Both the position numbers and the translations under genes were made by a program. 64,000 nt of DNA from positions 1-64,000 of the forward strand of contig JAGCYM010000111.1 in the NCBI GenBank assembly GCA_017960805.1, in the 5' to 3' direction. Positions 36,037-44,286 of the stretch are shown here, piece by piece. Each line of letters opens with the position of its first letter. The stretch's first letter is position 1. This DNA is from Ruminococcus sp. (GTDB lineage Bacteria; Bacillota; Clostridia; Oscillospirales; Ruminococcaceae). Below the pieces are notes generated by a model. It worked only from the letters and a program-made list of their open reading frames with translations. It did no database searches and was not told where the DNA came from.

Positions 36037-36903
36037 ATGGAAAACATTCATTTTTCAACTGCATCAATAATTGGAGCTATTATCGAGGGATTTCTAGCTG
36101 TTTTACTTCCTATAGTATTAATAATTGTATGGAAAATCAAGACCAAATCCCGTCTTTTGCCTTTCTGGACTGGATGTCTGGTATTTCCGTTATTTGCATT
36201 AATTATCGAAGGATCATTCTCTTTTATTATTGCATTAGTTGATAGTAAAGCACTTAATCTTCTTAGCAAACCACTTATTCTTTATTTGTTTTCAGCTGCG
36301 ATGGCAGGCATTTTTGAAGAAACTGGTCGTTTGGTTGGTATGAAGACGCTAATGCGAAAATACAAGGATCGTCGTGATAGTGTTACTTATGGTATCGGGC
36401 ACGGTGGTATAGAGAGCATTATATTTGTTGGCGGAGCAGCTTCTGTAACTTTGTTAATAGCTCTTATAACTAATGCTGGAATGCTTCATTTATTTACAGA
36501 TAATTATAATGATGCATTAAAAGAAAAGTTCTTGACATCTGTAAATAAAATGACCGAAAACGGATTCTCGGTATATATGTGGGGGTTCTTTGAAAGAATA
36601 TCAGCAATAATAATACATATTTCGTTGTCTGTTCTTGTTTTTTCTGCAGTGCGTCAAAAGGGAAAGATCTGGTTGTATCCTCTTGCGATATTTCTGCACT
36701 TTGCAGTAGACTGTACAGTTATTTTACCACATGTTTTTAATACTCCGCTTTGGCTTTTTGAGATAGTGTTCTTTATAGCATGTGTTGTAGTAGCTGTTTT
36801 TGTAGCCGCCTACTATAGGAAACTTCCACAAGTACTGGAAAAAGAAGAAAGATTACAACAGGTTGAAACTGACATATCAAATAGTTCGATAAATCAGTTC
36901 TGA
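36037..36903 (+). CDS. YhfC-family intramembrane protease-like protein
   Basis: A 288-residue protein of about seven membrane helices. It carries the family's key motifs: FEETGRLVG (near residue 90) and YGIGHGGIESI (near residue 120), the Glu/Glu-Arg and His-Glu residues expected of glutamic-type intramembrane proteases related to PrsW/CAAX proteases. The substrate is unknown. The start at 36037 is chosen for GGAGGGG upstream. It has its own promoter and shares a bidirectional terminator with the rplA operon. Confidence 0.82.
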   Translation: MENIHFSTASIIGAIIEGFLAVLLPIVLIIVWKIKTKSRLLPFWTGCLVFPLFALIIEGSFSFIIALVDSKALNLLSKPLILYLFSAAMAGIFEETGRLVGMKTLMRKYKDRRDSVTYGIGHGGIESIIFVGGAASVTLLIALITNAGMLHLFTDNYNDALKEKFLTSVNKMTENGFSVYMWGFFERISAIIIHISLSVLVFSAVRQKGKIWLYPLAIFLHFAVDCTVILPHVFNTPLWLFEIVFFIACVVVAVFVAAYYRKLPQVLEKEERLQQVETDISNSSINQF

Positions 36904-36913
36904 TAAACAGAAA

Positions 36914-36949
36914 AGGCGTACAAAGAAAATTCTTTGTACGCCTAAATTT
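36914..36949. terminator. Bidirectional terminator between the YhfC-type gene and rplA
   Basis: A perfect 13-bp stem (AGGCGTACAAAGA at 36914-36926 with 36931-36943) and a 4-base loop. On the minus strand TTTT follows; on the plus strand an A/T stretch follows. Confidence 0.9.
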
Positions 36950-36965
36950 ACGCTATTATGTCGGA

Positions 36966-37661
36966 TCAAACACCGAACTTAGCAGTAGCAACTGGAACGC
37001 CAGGTCCCATTGTTGAAGTAACTGTGCAGCTCTTGAGGTAAGTACCCTTTGCAGCAGCTGGCTTAGCCTTTACGATAGCTTCCATAAGAGTTGTGAAGTT
37101 CTCATCAAGCTTAGCAGCACCAAATGATGCCTTACCGATTGGGCAGTGGATGATATTTGTCTTATCAAGACGATACTCGATCTTACCAGCCTTTGCCTCT
37201 GTTACAGCCTTAGCAACATCAGGAGTTACTGTACCAGCCTTTGGGTTTGGCATAAGTCCACGAGGACCGAGAACCTTACCAAGACGACCAACAACGCCCA
37301 TCATGTCGGGAGAAGCGATAACAACATCGAAGTCCATCCAGTTTTCCTTCATGATCTTGTCAACAAGATCCATACCGCCAACGAAGTCAGCGCCAGCTGC
37401 CTGTGCAGCCTCATATTTATCTTCCTTGCAGAAAACAAGAGTACGAACTGTCTTACCAGTACCATTAGGAAGTACTACAGCTCCTCTTACCTGCTGGTCA
37501 GCGTGACGTGAGTCAACACCGAGACGAATGTGAGCCTCAATTGTCTCATCGAACTTTGCCTTTGCGTTCTGGCAAACGAGCTCGAGAGCCTCAGCAGACT
37601 CATAAAATTTTGCAGAATCAACAGCCTTTGCGCTGTCAACATATTTCTTGCCGTGTTTCAT
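36966..37661 (-). CDS. rplA: 50S ribosomal protein L1
   Basis: 231 residues, normal length. Characteristic segments include SADFVGG-like [43 protein letters not shown] and the C-terminal S-M-GPGV motif (STMGPGVPV). L1 binds the mobile stalk of 23S rRNA and commonly represses its own operon by binding a look-alike mRNA site; such a site lies in the gap before this gene. rplJ-rplL do not follow; a terminator does. Confidence 0.98.
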   Translation of the reverse strand: MKHGKKYVDSAKAVDSAKFYESAEALELVCQNAKAKFDETIEAHIRLGVDSRHADQQVRGAVVLPNGTGKTVRTLVFCKEDKYEAAQAAGADFVGGMDLVDKIMKENWMDFDVVIASPDMMGVVGRLGKVLGPRGLMPNPKAGTVTPDVAKAVTEAKAGKIEYRLDKTNIIHCPIGKASFGAAKLDENFTTLMEAIVKAKPAAAKGTYLKSCTVTSTMGPGVPVATAKFGV

Positions 37662-37680
37662 TATATTTCCTCCTATTAAA

Positions 37681-37727
37681 GTGGTAATACCGGGATTTTA
37701 CCCGATTAGCGGAATTTTCCTCCCACC
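37681..37727 (-). promoter_or_regulatory. L1-binding-site mimic upstream of rplA
   Basis: Read on the minus strand the rplK-rplA gap contains GGTGGGAGG (37727-37719) and, after an inner CGGG/CCCG hairpin, TATTACCAC (ending at 37681). This mirrors the L1 site of 23S rRNA, where GGUGGGAGG is paired across a loop with AAAUACCACC. It is probably an autoregulatory L1 site. Confidence 0.65.
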
Positions 37728-37784
37728 ATTGAGAAGTCGGAACAGGGGATTATTAAAAGCCCCTATCGTCATTCAAGTTAATAA

Positions 37785-38210
37785 TTAGTCAACAACTACA
37801 ACGCCCATTGAGCGAGCTGTACCAGCGATCATGCTCATAGCTGCTTCGAGTGAGCCAGCGTTGAGGTCTGCCATCTTAGTCTCAGCGATCTTCTTGATCT
37901 GCTCCTTTGTGATGTTTGCGACCTTAGTCTTATTCGGAACTCCAGAAGCCTTATCAATGTTGCAAGCCTTCTTTATGAGGACTGCAGCAGGTGGAGTCTT
38001 TGTGATGAAAGAGAATGAACGGTCAGCATAAACTGTAATAACTACAGGAATGATCATACCGATATCGTTCTTTGTTCTCTCGTTGAATTCTTTTGTGAAT
38101 GCCATGATGTTTACGCCGTGCTGACCAAGAGCAGGTCCAACAGGCGGTGCAGGAGTAGCCTTTCCTGCTGCGATCTGAAGCTTAATGTAGCCAACTACTT
38201 TCTGTGCCAT
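37785..38210 (-). CDS. rplK: 50S ribosomal protein L11
   Basis: 141 residues. Starts [13 protein letters not shown], with the Pro-rich [18 protein letters not shown] segment and the C-terminal rRNA-binding domain ending [10 protein letters not shown]. Forms the base of the factor-binding stalk. Between nusG and rplA in the standard order. Confidence 0.98.
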   Translation of the reverse strand: MAQKVVGYIKLQIAAGKATPAPPVGPALGQHGVNIMAFTKEFNERTKNDIGMIIPVVITVYADRSFSFITKTPPAAVLIKKACNIDKASGVPNKTKVANITKEQIKKIAETKMADLNAGSLEAAMSMIAGTARSMGVVVVD

Positions 38211-38231
38211 TGAATTCGCACCTCCATAAAT

Positions 38232-38271
38232 GTGGTAAATGGCGAGGCAAGAATTATTTTACCTCTCCCAC
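38232..38271 (-). promoter_or_regulatory. L1-binding-site mimic upstream of rplK
   Basis: On the minus strand GTGGGAG (38271-38265) is followed by a GAGG/CCTC inner helix and then TTTACCAC (ending at 38232), the same asymmetric arrangement as the L1 site of 23S rRNA. A separate 7-bp hairpin (GAAGCCG at 38273-38279 with 38284-38290) lies just upstream, near the nusG stop. Confidence 0.62.
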
Positions 38272-38303
38272 TGAAGCCGACTTCGGCTTCTCTTTTGACC
38301 TAA

Positions 38304-38831
38304 TTAGTCCTCCACTCTTATTACCTGGTTGATAGGTAAAGTAGTGGGGGTTTCTCTGCCGAACATTGATACGAGAAGATCAACTGTTCGATCTTCGATG
38401 TTGATACCCTGAACAACTCCGATAAAGCCATCCATAGCAGTGCCTGAAATCTGTACGCGGTCGCCTTCCTTGAAGTTAACTTCGACAGTTGAAACATCAA
38501 TACCAAAGGTCTTCTTAACCTCTTCCTCGGAAAGGGGAGTAGGTTCTGAAGCAGGACCGACAAATCCGGTGCAGCCTCTTGTGTTTCTGACTACATACCA
38601 TGTGTCCTCGGTAACAACCATTTTGACAAGAACGTAACCTGGGAAGGTCTTGCGCTCTATTTCTTTACTCTTACCGTCAGTGATTTCTGTCACCTTTTCG
38701 GTAGGGACTCTGACCTCCTGGATAAGGTCATGAAGCTTACGGTTTTCTACAACCTTTTCAATATTCTGAGCTACTTTATTCTCATAGCCTGAATAAGTGT
38801 GGATAACATACCACTTAGCTGCTTCTGACAT
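38304..38831 (-). CDS. nusG: Transcription elongation/antitermination factor NusG
   Basis: 175 residues. N-terminal NGN domain starting AKWYVIHTYSGYENKVAQNI, C-terminal KOW domain (FKEGDRVQISGTAMDGFIG). Acts with RNA polymerase and links it to the ribosome or Rho. Located between secE and rplK. Confidence 0.98.
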   Translation of the reverse strand: MSEAAKWYVIHTYSGYENKVAQNIEKVVENRKLHDLIQEVRVPTEKVTEITDGKSKEIERKTFPGYVLVKMVVTEDTWYVVRNTRGCTGFVGPASEPTPLSEEEVKKTFGIDVSTVEVNFKEGDRVQISGTAMDGFIGVVQGINIEDRTVDLLVSMFGRETPTTLPINQVIRVED

Positions 38832-38852
38832 AACTATCCTCCTCAGAGTTCA

Positions 38853-39113
38853 TTATTTGCCCAGTGTATAGATGAAACTAAGCAAATGGAGGAATCCAAA
38901 ATCGAGAGCACCAACGATGATTGCAGAACCTGCAACAACTGCGAGAACAACAGCAGTGTTGTTTATAACAGTTTCCTTAGTGGGCCATACGACTTTCTTG
39001 AATTCGATCCTTAAGTCTTTAAACCACTTAACGATCTTATTGGGTTCCTTCTTGGATTTCTTTTCCTTCTTATCCTTCTTTTCGGATGTTGTATTCTCTT
39101 TGTCCTTAGCCAT
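38853..39113 (-). CDS. secE: Preprotein translocase subunit SecE
   Basis: 86 residues: a charged Lys/Glu-rich N terminus, then the conserved WFKDLRIEFKKVVWPTKE amphipathic helix and one C-terminal membrane helix (~55-82). A part of the SecYEG channel. It sits 21 bases before nusG. Confidence 0.96.
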   Translation of the reverse strand: MAKDKENTTSEKKDKKEKKSKKEPNKIVKWFKDLRIEFKKVVWPTKETVINNTAVVLAVVAGSAIIVGALDFGFLHLLSFIYTLGK

Positions 39114-39130
39114 TCAAATACTCCCTCCGA

Positions 39131-39280
39131 TCACTTTGTTTCCTTGTGAAGAGTGTGCTTACGGCAGAATTTGCAGTGTTTCATCATTTCAATTCTGTCC
39201 GGATCGTTCTTCTTGTTCTTCTTGGAAACGTAATTACGCTGTTTGCACTCTGTACAAGCCAATGTAATTTTCACTCTCAT
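39131..39280 (-). CDS. rpmG: 50S ribosomal protein L33
   Basis: A 49-residue protein starting [19 protein letters not shown], with two Cys pairs (CTEC and CKFC), i.e. the zinc-binding form of L33. AGGAGGTG lies just before the ATG. First gene of rpmG-secE-nusG-rplK-rplA. Confidence 0.95.
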   Translation of the reverse strand: MRVKITLACTECKQRNYVSKKNKKNDPDRIEMMKHCKFCRKHTLHKETK

Positions 39281-39305
39281 AACGGCACCTCCTGAAATAA
39301 TATTT

Positions 39306-39321
39306 CCTCCGCATGCGGAGG
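39306..39321 (-). promoter_or_regulatory. Leader hairpin of the rpmG operon
   Basis: CCTCCGCATGCGGAGG is a perfect 16-base palindrome in the 5' leader, 25 bases before the rpmG start. GC-rich material on its upstream side can also pair with it. Confidence 0.45.
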
Positions 39322-39378
39322 TAGGTCGTTTGCCTCCCTCTGCGGGGCATAAAAAATAACCCCAAATGAGGTAAAACT

Positions 39379-39407
39379 ATTATAACACAATAATTCGGGC
39401 TTGTCAA
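39379..39407 (-). promoter_or_regulatory. Consensus promoter of rpmG-secE-nusG-rplK-rplA
   Basis: On the minus strand a perfect TTGACA (39407-39402), a 17-base spacer and a perfect TATAAT (39384-39379). Confidence 0.95.
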
Positions 39408-39459
39408 GGCTTTTTTGCATTTTTTTGAAGTATAATAATAATGTATTTTAAAGCGCGGG

Positions 39460-39488
39460 TTGCTTTTTTTTATTAAACATGCTATAAT
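39460..39488 (+). promoter_or_regulatory. Promoter of the nifS-like gene
   Basis: TTGCTT (39460-39465) and TATAAT (39483-39488) with a 17-base spacer, 33 bases before the start codon. It is divergent from the rpmG promoter, about 50 bases away. Confidence 0.75.
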
Positions 39489-39521
39489 AAAAAATACTGT
39501 TGTTTAGAAAGAAGTGATCCG

Positions 39522-40649
39522 ATGGTATATCTTGACAATGCCGCCACGACAAAACCTTGTACTGAAGCTGTTAATGCGGCTATAGAGGCTATGACTGAAA
39601 ATTTTGGTAATCCTTCATCACTTCACAGAGCAGGACTGAATGCTCTGTTGGCGATGGATAAAGCTCGTAAAAACATTGCTGCTTCAATTGGTGCAGACGC
39701 TGACAATATCCTATTCACTTCAGGTGCAACAGAGAGTAATAATCTTGCGTTAAGAGGAGCTTCGGCTGCTTACGGAAAAAAGCGACGCAGAATAGTTGCT
39801 TCAGCGGTTGAGCATGCTTCAGTTGATGAAACACTATCCGACCTTGAGAACAAAGGCTTTGAGGTGATTCGTGTTTCACCGCGAGATGACGGGAGATTTT
39901 ATGCAGAAGATTTCATGGCGGTATGTAATGATGACACTGTTCTTTTGACAATGATGTATGTCAACAATGAAACAGGGTACATACTACCAGTTAAAGAAAC
40001 GTTTAATTCAGCCAAGAAAAGGTTTAAGGATATAATAACTCACACGGACTGTGTCCAGGCATACATGAAACTTCCGGTTAAGGCTAATGCGCTCGGTGCT
40101 GACCTGATATCATTGAGCGGCCATAAGATCCATGGCGTTAAAGGCGTAGGAGCTTTGTATATCCGTAAGGGCGTGAGACTGATTCCGGTTGTGACTGGTG
40201 GAAAGCAGGAAAAAGGCATTCGTTCCGGAACAGAATCTGTCCCTTTGATTTGTGCTTTTGGTGCAGCTGTTGAGAAACTTGAACCTACAATAAAGGAACG
40301 TTTTGATAGAGTTTCGGCTTTGAAAGACAGACTGACTGGGCTGGTTTCTTCGATAGAAGGTGTTGAAGTTAACTCGCCCGCGGACGGTTCACCTTATGTG
40401 GTGAACATTTCTGCGGCGGGAAAGCGTTCAGAGATAATGCTACATTATCTGGAAAGTAAGGAAATATATGTTTCAAGCGGCTCGGCGTGCTCGAAGGGGC
40501 AACAGAGTGGAGTTCTTGGTCAGTTTGGCATTAATGGCAAACGGGCGGATTCAGCTCTGCGTATAAGTATGACAGCCGAGACTACTGAAGCCGAGATAGA
40601 GCAGTTTGCTTCCTCTCTGCGTGAAGGCATAGTAAACGTAAGAGGCTAA
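39522..40649 (+). CDS. nifS: Cysteine desulfurase, NifS/IscS type
   Basis: PLP enzyme releasing sulfur from cysteine as a persulfide. 375 residues: starts VYLDNAATTKP, the PLP lysine is in SLSGHKIHGVKG, and the persulfide Cys is in SGSACSKGQ. The neighbouring thiI suggests it supplies sulfur for tRNA 4-thiouridine. A separate family member is paired with a Se/S carrier at 15229-16559. Confidence 0.95.
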   Translation: MVYLDNAATTKPCTEAVNAAIEAMTENFGNPSSLHRAGLNALLAMDKARKNIAASIGADADNILFTSGATESNNLALRGASAAYGKKRRRIVASAVEHASVDETLSDLENKGFEVIRVSPRDDGRFYAEDFMAVCNDDTVLLTMMYVNNETGYILPVKETFNSAKKRFKDIITHTDCVQAYMKLPVKANALGADLISLSGHKIHGVKGVGALYIRKGVRLIPVVTGGKQEKGIRSGTESVPLICAFGAAVEKLEPTIKERFDRVSALKDRLTGLVSSIEGVEVNSPADGSPYVVNISAAGKRSEIMLHYLESKEIYVSSGSACSKGQQSGVLGQFGINGKRADSALRISMTAETTEAEIEQFASSLREGIVNVRG

Positions 40650-40655
40650 ACCAAG

Positions 40656-40667
40656 GACACGTGTCCG
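40656..40667. repeat. 12-base palindrome between nifS-like gene and membrane protein gene
   Basis: GGACACGTGTCC, a perfect palindrome in the short gap after the nifS-like gene. No known role. Confidence 0.3.
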
Positions 40668-40687
40668 TGCGGAAAATGGAGGACTGT

Positions 40688-41239
40688 ATGGAAGAGAACC
40701 TTGAAATTAAGCGGGAAAAAAAGAAAAAGTCGCTGAAATCATTGCTGATGTGGCTTCTGGGAGCAGCTGCAGCGCTCATTGTCCTCGGATTATGTTTTGT
40801 ATATGGAATAAACATGGCGTGGGGCAGCCGTATGATAGACGACAGGGACGTCGTGGCTTCAGACTCTGGCAAAGCTATCTATGCACAGGTGAAGGACTAC
40901 TATGAATCGCTTGGGAAGGATGTCCCTAACGATAAGGAATACCTTGTCAGGGCGACTTGCAGAAAGGCCGGACTGGTAAATGAGCCGTGTGATCTCCTTC
41001 CTCAGAGTGAGACAAACGATTATTATTCAAGCCGGAGTAACTCAACCTTCTATGTCGTTGTCAGATTCATGGACGGAGTCCCTGCCGAAGCATGGTCTCT
41101 GGAAAATAAGCCGCTTACCGACGATATGCTTCACAGCTACAGCAGGCAGGAGCAGCGAGAGAAGTTCGGCAAATTAAAGGGTGCAAGAGATGTTATCGGG
41201 TACAGTAACTTCAAAGATGTAATTTGGAAAAATAAGTAA
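40688..41239 (+). CDS. Single-pass membrane protein of unknown function
   Basis: 183 residues: a very basic N terminus (KREKKKKS), one membrane helix (~18-42) and a ~140-residue extracytoplasmic domain that I do not recognise. The start at 40688 is chosen for GGAGG 5 bases upstream; a longer GTG-started frame lacks a site. Placed between the nifS-like gene and thiI, apparently in one transcript, but nothing in it suggests sulfur chemistry. Confidence 0.75.
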   Translation: MEENLEIKREKKKKSLKSLLMWLLGAAAALIVLGLCFVYGINMAWGSRMIDDRDVVASDSGKAIYAQVKDYYESLGKDVPNDKEYLVRATCRKAGLVNEPCDLLPQSETNDYYSSRSNSTFYVVVRFMDGVPAEAWSLENKPLTDDMLHSYSRQEQREKFGKLKGARDVIGYSNFKDVIWKNK

Positions 41240-41265
41240 TATTATAAATAGTATAGGAGAAGAAA

Positions 41266-42444
41266 ATGAAAGAGATAGTTTTAGCTAAATATGGTGAAAT
41301 GGTCCTCAAAGGACTGAATAAGAAGTCATTTGAGGATATGCTCATAAAAAATATCAAGCGTAGACTTAAGCGCCTTGGACATTTTCAGATTACTAGTGCG
41401 CAGTCAACAGCATACATAACTCCGCTCGATGATGACATAGATCTCAACGAAGTAGTTGATCGTGTAAGCAAGGTGTTTGGAATAGCTGCACTTTGTCGCG
41501 CGTATGCTTGTGAAAAGGATTTTTCTGATATCTGTGAAAAAGCAATAGAATACTGCGGTGATGTATTGAGCACAGCTAAAACGTTTAAAGTTGCATCAAA
41601 GCGCTCTGACAAGGCATTTCCGATGAAGTCGCCTGAGATATGCGCTGAATTAGGCGGAGTGCTGCTTGATAAGTTCCCTAATCTCAGTGTTGATGTAAAG
41701 GATCCTGAAGTTACAGTTACTGTTGAGATACGTGATACTAATGCATATGTTCATGCTGAGAACTTAAAGGGAGCTGGCGGACTTCCGGTTGGAAGCAGCG
41801 GTAAGGCACTCTTATTGCTCTCGGGGGGAATTGACAGTCCTGTTGCAGGATGGATGATGGCTAAAAGAGGTGTGCATATTGCGGCTATTCACTATGTCAG
41901 CCCGCCATATACATCTGATCGTGCACAGCTGAAAGTTGAGCAACTCTGTGAGAAACTGACTGACTGGTGTGGAGGCATCGCTTTCTATTGTGTTCCTTTC
42001 ACCGAGATACAGGAAGCTATCAAGGATAACTGTCCTGAAGAGTTCTTTACAATTATAATGCGCCGTCTTATGATGGAGATTGCGCAGCGCATTGCTGAAA
42101 AGGATAACTGTCTTGCATTAATTACAGGTGAGAGCGTTGGACAGGTTGCTAGTCAGACCATGGCAGCAATAGGATGCACTGACGCAGTTTGTCGTATTCC
42201 TGTACTACGACCGCTTATAGGAATGGATAAAACAGAAATAATCGAAATATCGCGTAAGATAGATACTTTTGAGATTTCGACGCTTCCTTATGAGGACTGC
42301 TGTACAGTATTTACTCCAAGACATCCAAAAGTTAAGCCTCGTCTGGAGGACATAGAAAAGGCTCAGAATAGTTTCGATTTCGGGCCGCTTGTAGAGAAAG
42401 CGGTTGAAGGAACAGAAATAAAGACCTTTAATTATTCAAAATGA
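41266..42444 (+). CDS. thiI: tRNA 4-thiouridine synthase ThiI
   Basis: Adenylates U8 of tRNA and replaces oxygen with sulfur. 392 residues: ferredoxin-like and THUMP domains (~1-165), then the PP-loop ATPase with LLLLSGGIDSPVAGW (~180). No C-terminal rhodanese domain, as in most Firmicute ThiI. AGGAG site before the ATG. Sulfur donor is probably the nifS-like protein two genes upstream. Confidence 0.96.
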   Translation: MKEIVLAKYGEMVLKGLNKKSFEDMLIKNIKRRLKRLGHFQITSAQSTAYITPLDDDIDLNEVVDRVSKVFGIAALCRAYACEKDFSDICEKAIEYCGDVLSTAKTFKVASKRSDKAFPMKSPEICAELGGVLLDKFPNLSVDVKDPEVTVTVEIRDTNAYVHAENLKGAGGLPVGSSGKALLLLSGGIDSPVAGWMMAKRGVHIAAIHYVSPPYTSDRAQLKVEQLCEKLTDWCGGIAFYCVPFTEIQEAIKDNCPEEFFTIIMRRLMMEIAQRIAEKDNCLALITGESVGQVASQTMAAIGCTDAVCRIPVLRPLIGMDKTEIIEISRKIDTFEISTLPYEDCCTVFTPRHPKVKPRLEDIEKAQNSFDFGPLVEKAVEGTEIKTFNYSK

Positions 42445-42458
42445 GTTGTCAGTTTTTT

Positions 42459-42530
42459 GAACTATTGCACAAATTAAACACATATTTTTTGTGCGAAACG
42501 TTCCGAATGTGAACTGTATCGGAATAGTTC
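42459..42530 (+). other. Three-way-junction RNA structure after thiI
   Basis: An outer stem GAACTA (42459-42464) with TAGTTC (42525-42530) encloses two hairpins: GCACAAA (42467-42473) with TTTGTGC (42488-42494), and TTCCGA (42501-42506) with TCGGAA (42519-42524). The junction strands are TT, GAAACG and none. It lies between the thiI stop and the next promoter, so it is in the thiI 3' region rather than the next gene's leader. Confidence 0.55.
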
Positions 42531-42562
42531 AAGGCGATACTGTGAAACTTTGGCATCAAACC

Positions 42563-42592
42563 TTGACAAAGGGTCAGATGATAGTGTAAAAT
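42563..42592 (+). promoter_or_regulatory. Promoter of the sortase operon
   Basis: TTGACA (42563-42568) and TAAAAT (42587-42592) with an 18-base spacer, 75 bases before the sortase start. Confidence 0.7.
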
Positions 42593-42666
42593 TATATAGA
42601 TAAGGGGATAGCTATGCCAAACAGGCAGAGCTATTGTAAACCATATGCGGAGGCAGAAATCGATTT

Positions 42667-44250
42667 ATGAGCGATAATTATATAGATAAACTGAATGAAG
42701 AGCAAGCCGCCGCTGAGGCTAAGCGAAAAGCCGAAAAGATAAAGGCTATCAGAGCTTCGCTCCACGCAGATGAGCCGCAGGAGACCACTCCTGTACAGGC
42801 GCAGACCGCAGAAGAGGCTATATTTGCCGCGGAGGAGAGCTTTGCAGCTAAGTTTGAACGTGTCAGACGTAACAAGCTTGCTTCGCAGAACAGAGCAGAT
42901 GAAACGCCCACTGAAGCGCCAACTCCGATAGTGGAGGCGCATGAAGAGGAAGCTGTTCAAACAGAGAATGTTACTGAAATGGCAGAAATCCCGGAAGAAA
43001 CGGTAGTTTTTGATGAGACAGCAGTTACTGTGAAGGAAACCCCGGCAGAATCTTCCGCACCTGTTCAGACTTCCGAAGATGTGACACCTGCTGCAGAAGT
43101 ACAGCCGCAGGAGCATGTACAGGCTCAGCCAAGAACGACACTTAATCCCATGAGAAAACCGCGTGAGGCATGGGCAAATACTCCCCATACCGAGCCGCGT
43201 ATGCATAAGGATACCAAGAAAAAGAAAAAGAAGAAAAAGCCCAAGACGCTTGGACAGAAGATTCGAGGCTTATTCCCTGAAAAGGGGGATAAACCACTTG
43301 AGATCGTCAGAAAATTTGTGTTCCTTGGCTCACTTGTGGCAATAGTAGTATGTGGATATATGGTTGGCGACTACTACCTGGATTTGTGGCGCAGCCGAAT
43401 GGAGTACAGCAATATAGATGATATCTATCGTACGTATACTCCTATTATCACATCCGTTGAGGAAGAAACAAATCTGGATGATAAGTATTATGATCTTCTT
43501 CCGGGAGCTAAGAAGCTTCTTGATATAAATTCCGAGACTATAGGATATATGACAATACCAACAATTGATGGTAATCCGATAGTTGCTCTACCAGTTGTAC
43601 AGGCTAAGGACAACAGCAAATATCTTAATCTGAACTTCAAGGGTGAGGATTCACGTGCTGGTGCGTTATTCCTTGACTGGCGAAATAATTTTGATATTGT
43701 TGAGAATCACAGGCTTGTTGAGAAAAACTCAGATAACTTAATTGTGTATGGTCACAATATGGCGGATGAGAGTATGTTTGGAGCACTCAAGTATTACCGC
43801 AGGTATCCGAATTACTATGAGAGTCATCCGATAATTGAGTTCAACTCAAACTATGAGCAGTATACTTATAAGATATTCTCCTTCTTCCTGCTTGATGCAG
43901 AGGATGACACGGATACGGAGTATGACTGCTGGAATACTCTTAATTTTGATGATGAAGATGAGTTTTATGACTTCGTCAATGAGGCCAAAAGACGAACACT
44001 TCGTACTAACAATGTTGATGTGAAGTATGGTGATCCGATTCTTACCATATCGACCTGCAACACTGATGTTATCGGTAATGATCGAGGAAGACTTATACTT
44101 ATGGCACGCAGAGTGCGTCCTGGTGAAGACCTTTACGAAGGCACTAAGGACAGCAAAGAGAATACCAATATAAAGTGGCCGAACGTATATTACGATCAGC
44201 ACCCGAATGAAAAATATGATCCTACTCAGTTCGTTCCGTACGGACCATAA
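42667..44250 (+). CDS. Class B sortase with a long N-terminal cytoplasmic region
   Basis: A transpeptidase that cuts sorting signals and attaches surface proteins to the wall. 527 residues. The first ~210 residues are Ala/Glu/Pro/Thr-rich and then very basic (KKKKKKKPK near ~185), probably disordered and cytoplasmic. One membrane helix (~217-240) follows, then the sortase B domain with His363 (YGHNMAD), Cys464 (STCNT) and Arg ~473-475 (RGRLIL). The long cytoplasmic extension is unusual for a sortase. First of three genes (sortase, sortase, SpoIID-like). In related ruminococci a sortase anchors scaffoldin; that link is inference here. Confidence 0.9.
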   Translation: MSDNYIDKLNEEQAAAEAKRKAEKIKAIRASLHADEPQETTPVQAQTAEEAIFAAEESFAAKFERVRRNKLASQNRADETPTEAPTPIVEAHEEEAVQTENVTEMAEIPEETVVFDETAVTVKETPAESSAPVQTSEDVTPAAEVQPQEHVQAQPRTTLNPMRKPREAWANTPHTEPRMHKDTKKKKKKKKPKTLGQKIRGLFPEKGDKPLEIVRKFVFLGSLVAIVVCGYMVGDYYLDLWRSRMEYSNIDDIYRTYTPIITSVEEETNLDDKYYDLLPGAKKLLDINSETIGYMTIPTIDGNPIVALPVVQAKDNSKYLNLNFKGEDSRAGALFLDWRNNFDIVENHRLVEKNSDNLIVYGHNMADESMFGALKYYRRYPNYYESHPIIEFNSNYEQYTYKIFSFFLLDAEDDTDTEYDCWNTLNFDDEDEFYDFVNEAKRRTLRTNNVDVKYGDPILTISTCNTDVIGNDRGRLILMARRVRPGEDLYEGTKDSKENTNIKWPNVYYDQHPNEKYDPTQFVPYGP

Positions 44251-44286
44251 AAGGATAGCAAGGCAAATATCGAGGAATGATATAAA

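Noticed and set aside
42459..42530. Hammerhead ribozyme
   Set aside because: The three-way junction includes GAAA in one strand but lacks the CUGAUGA core, so it does not meet the hammerhead pattern.
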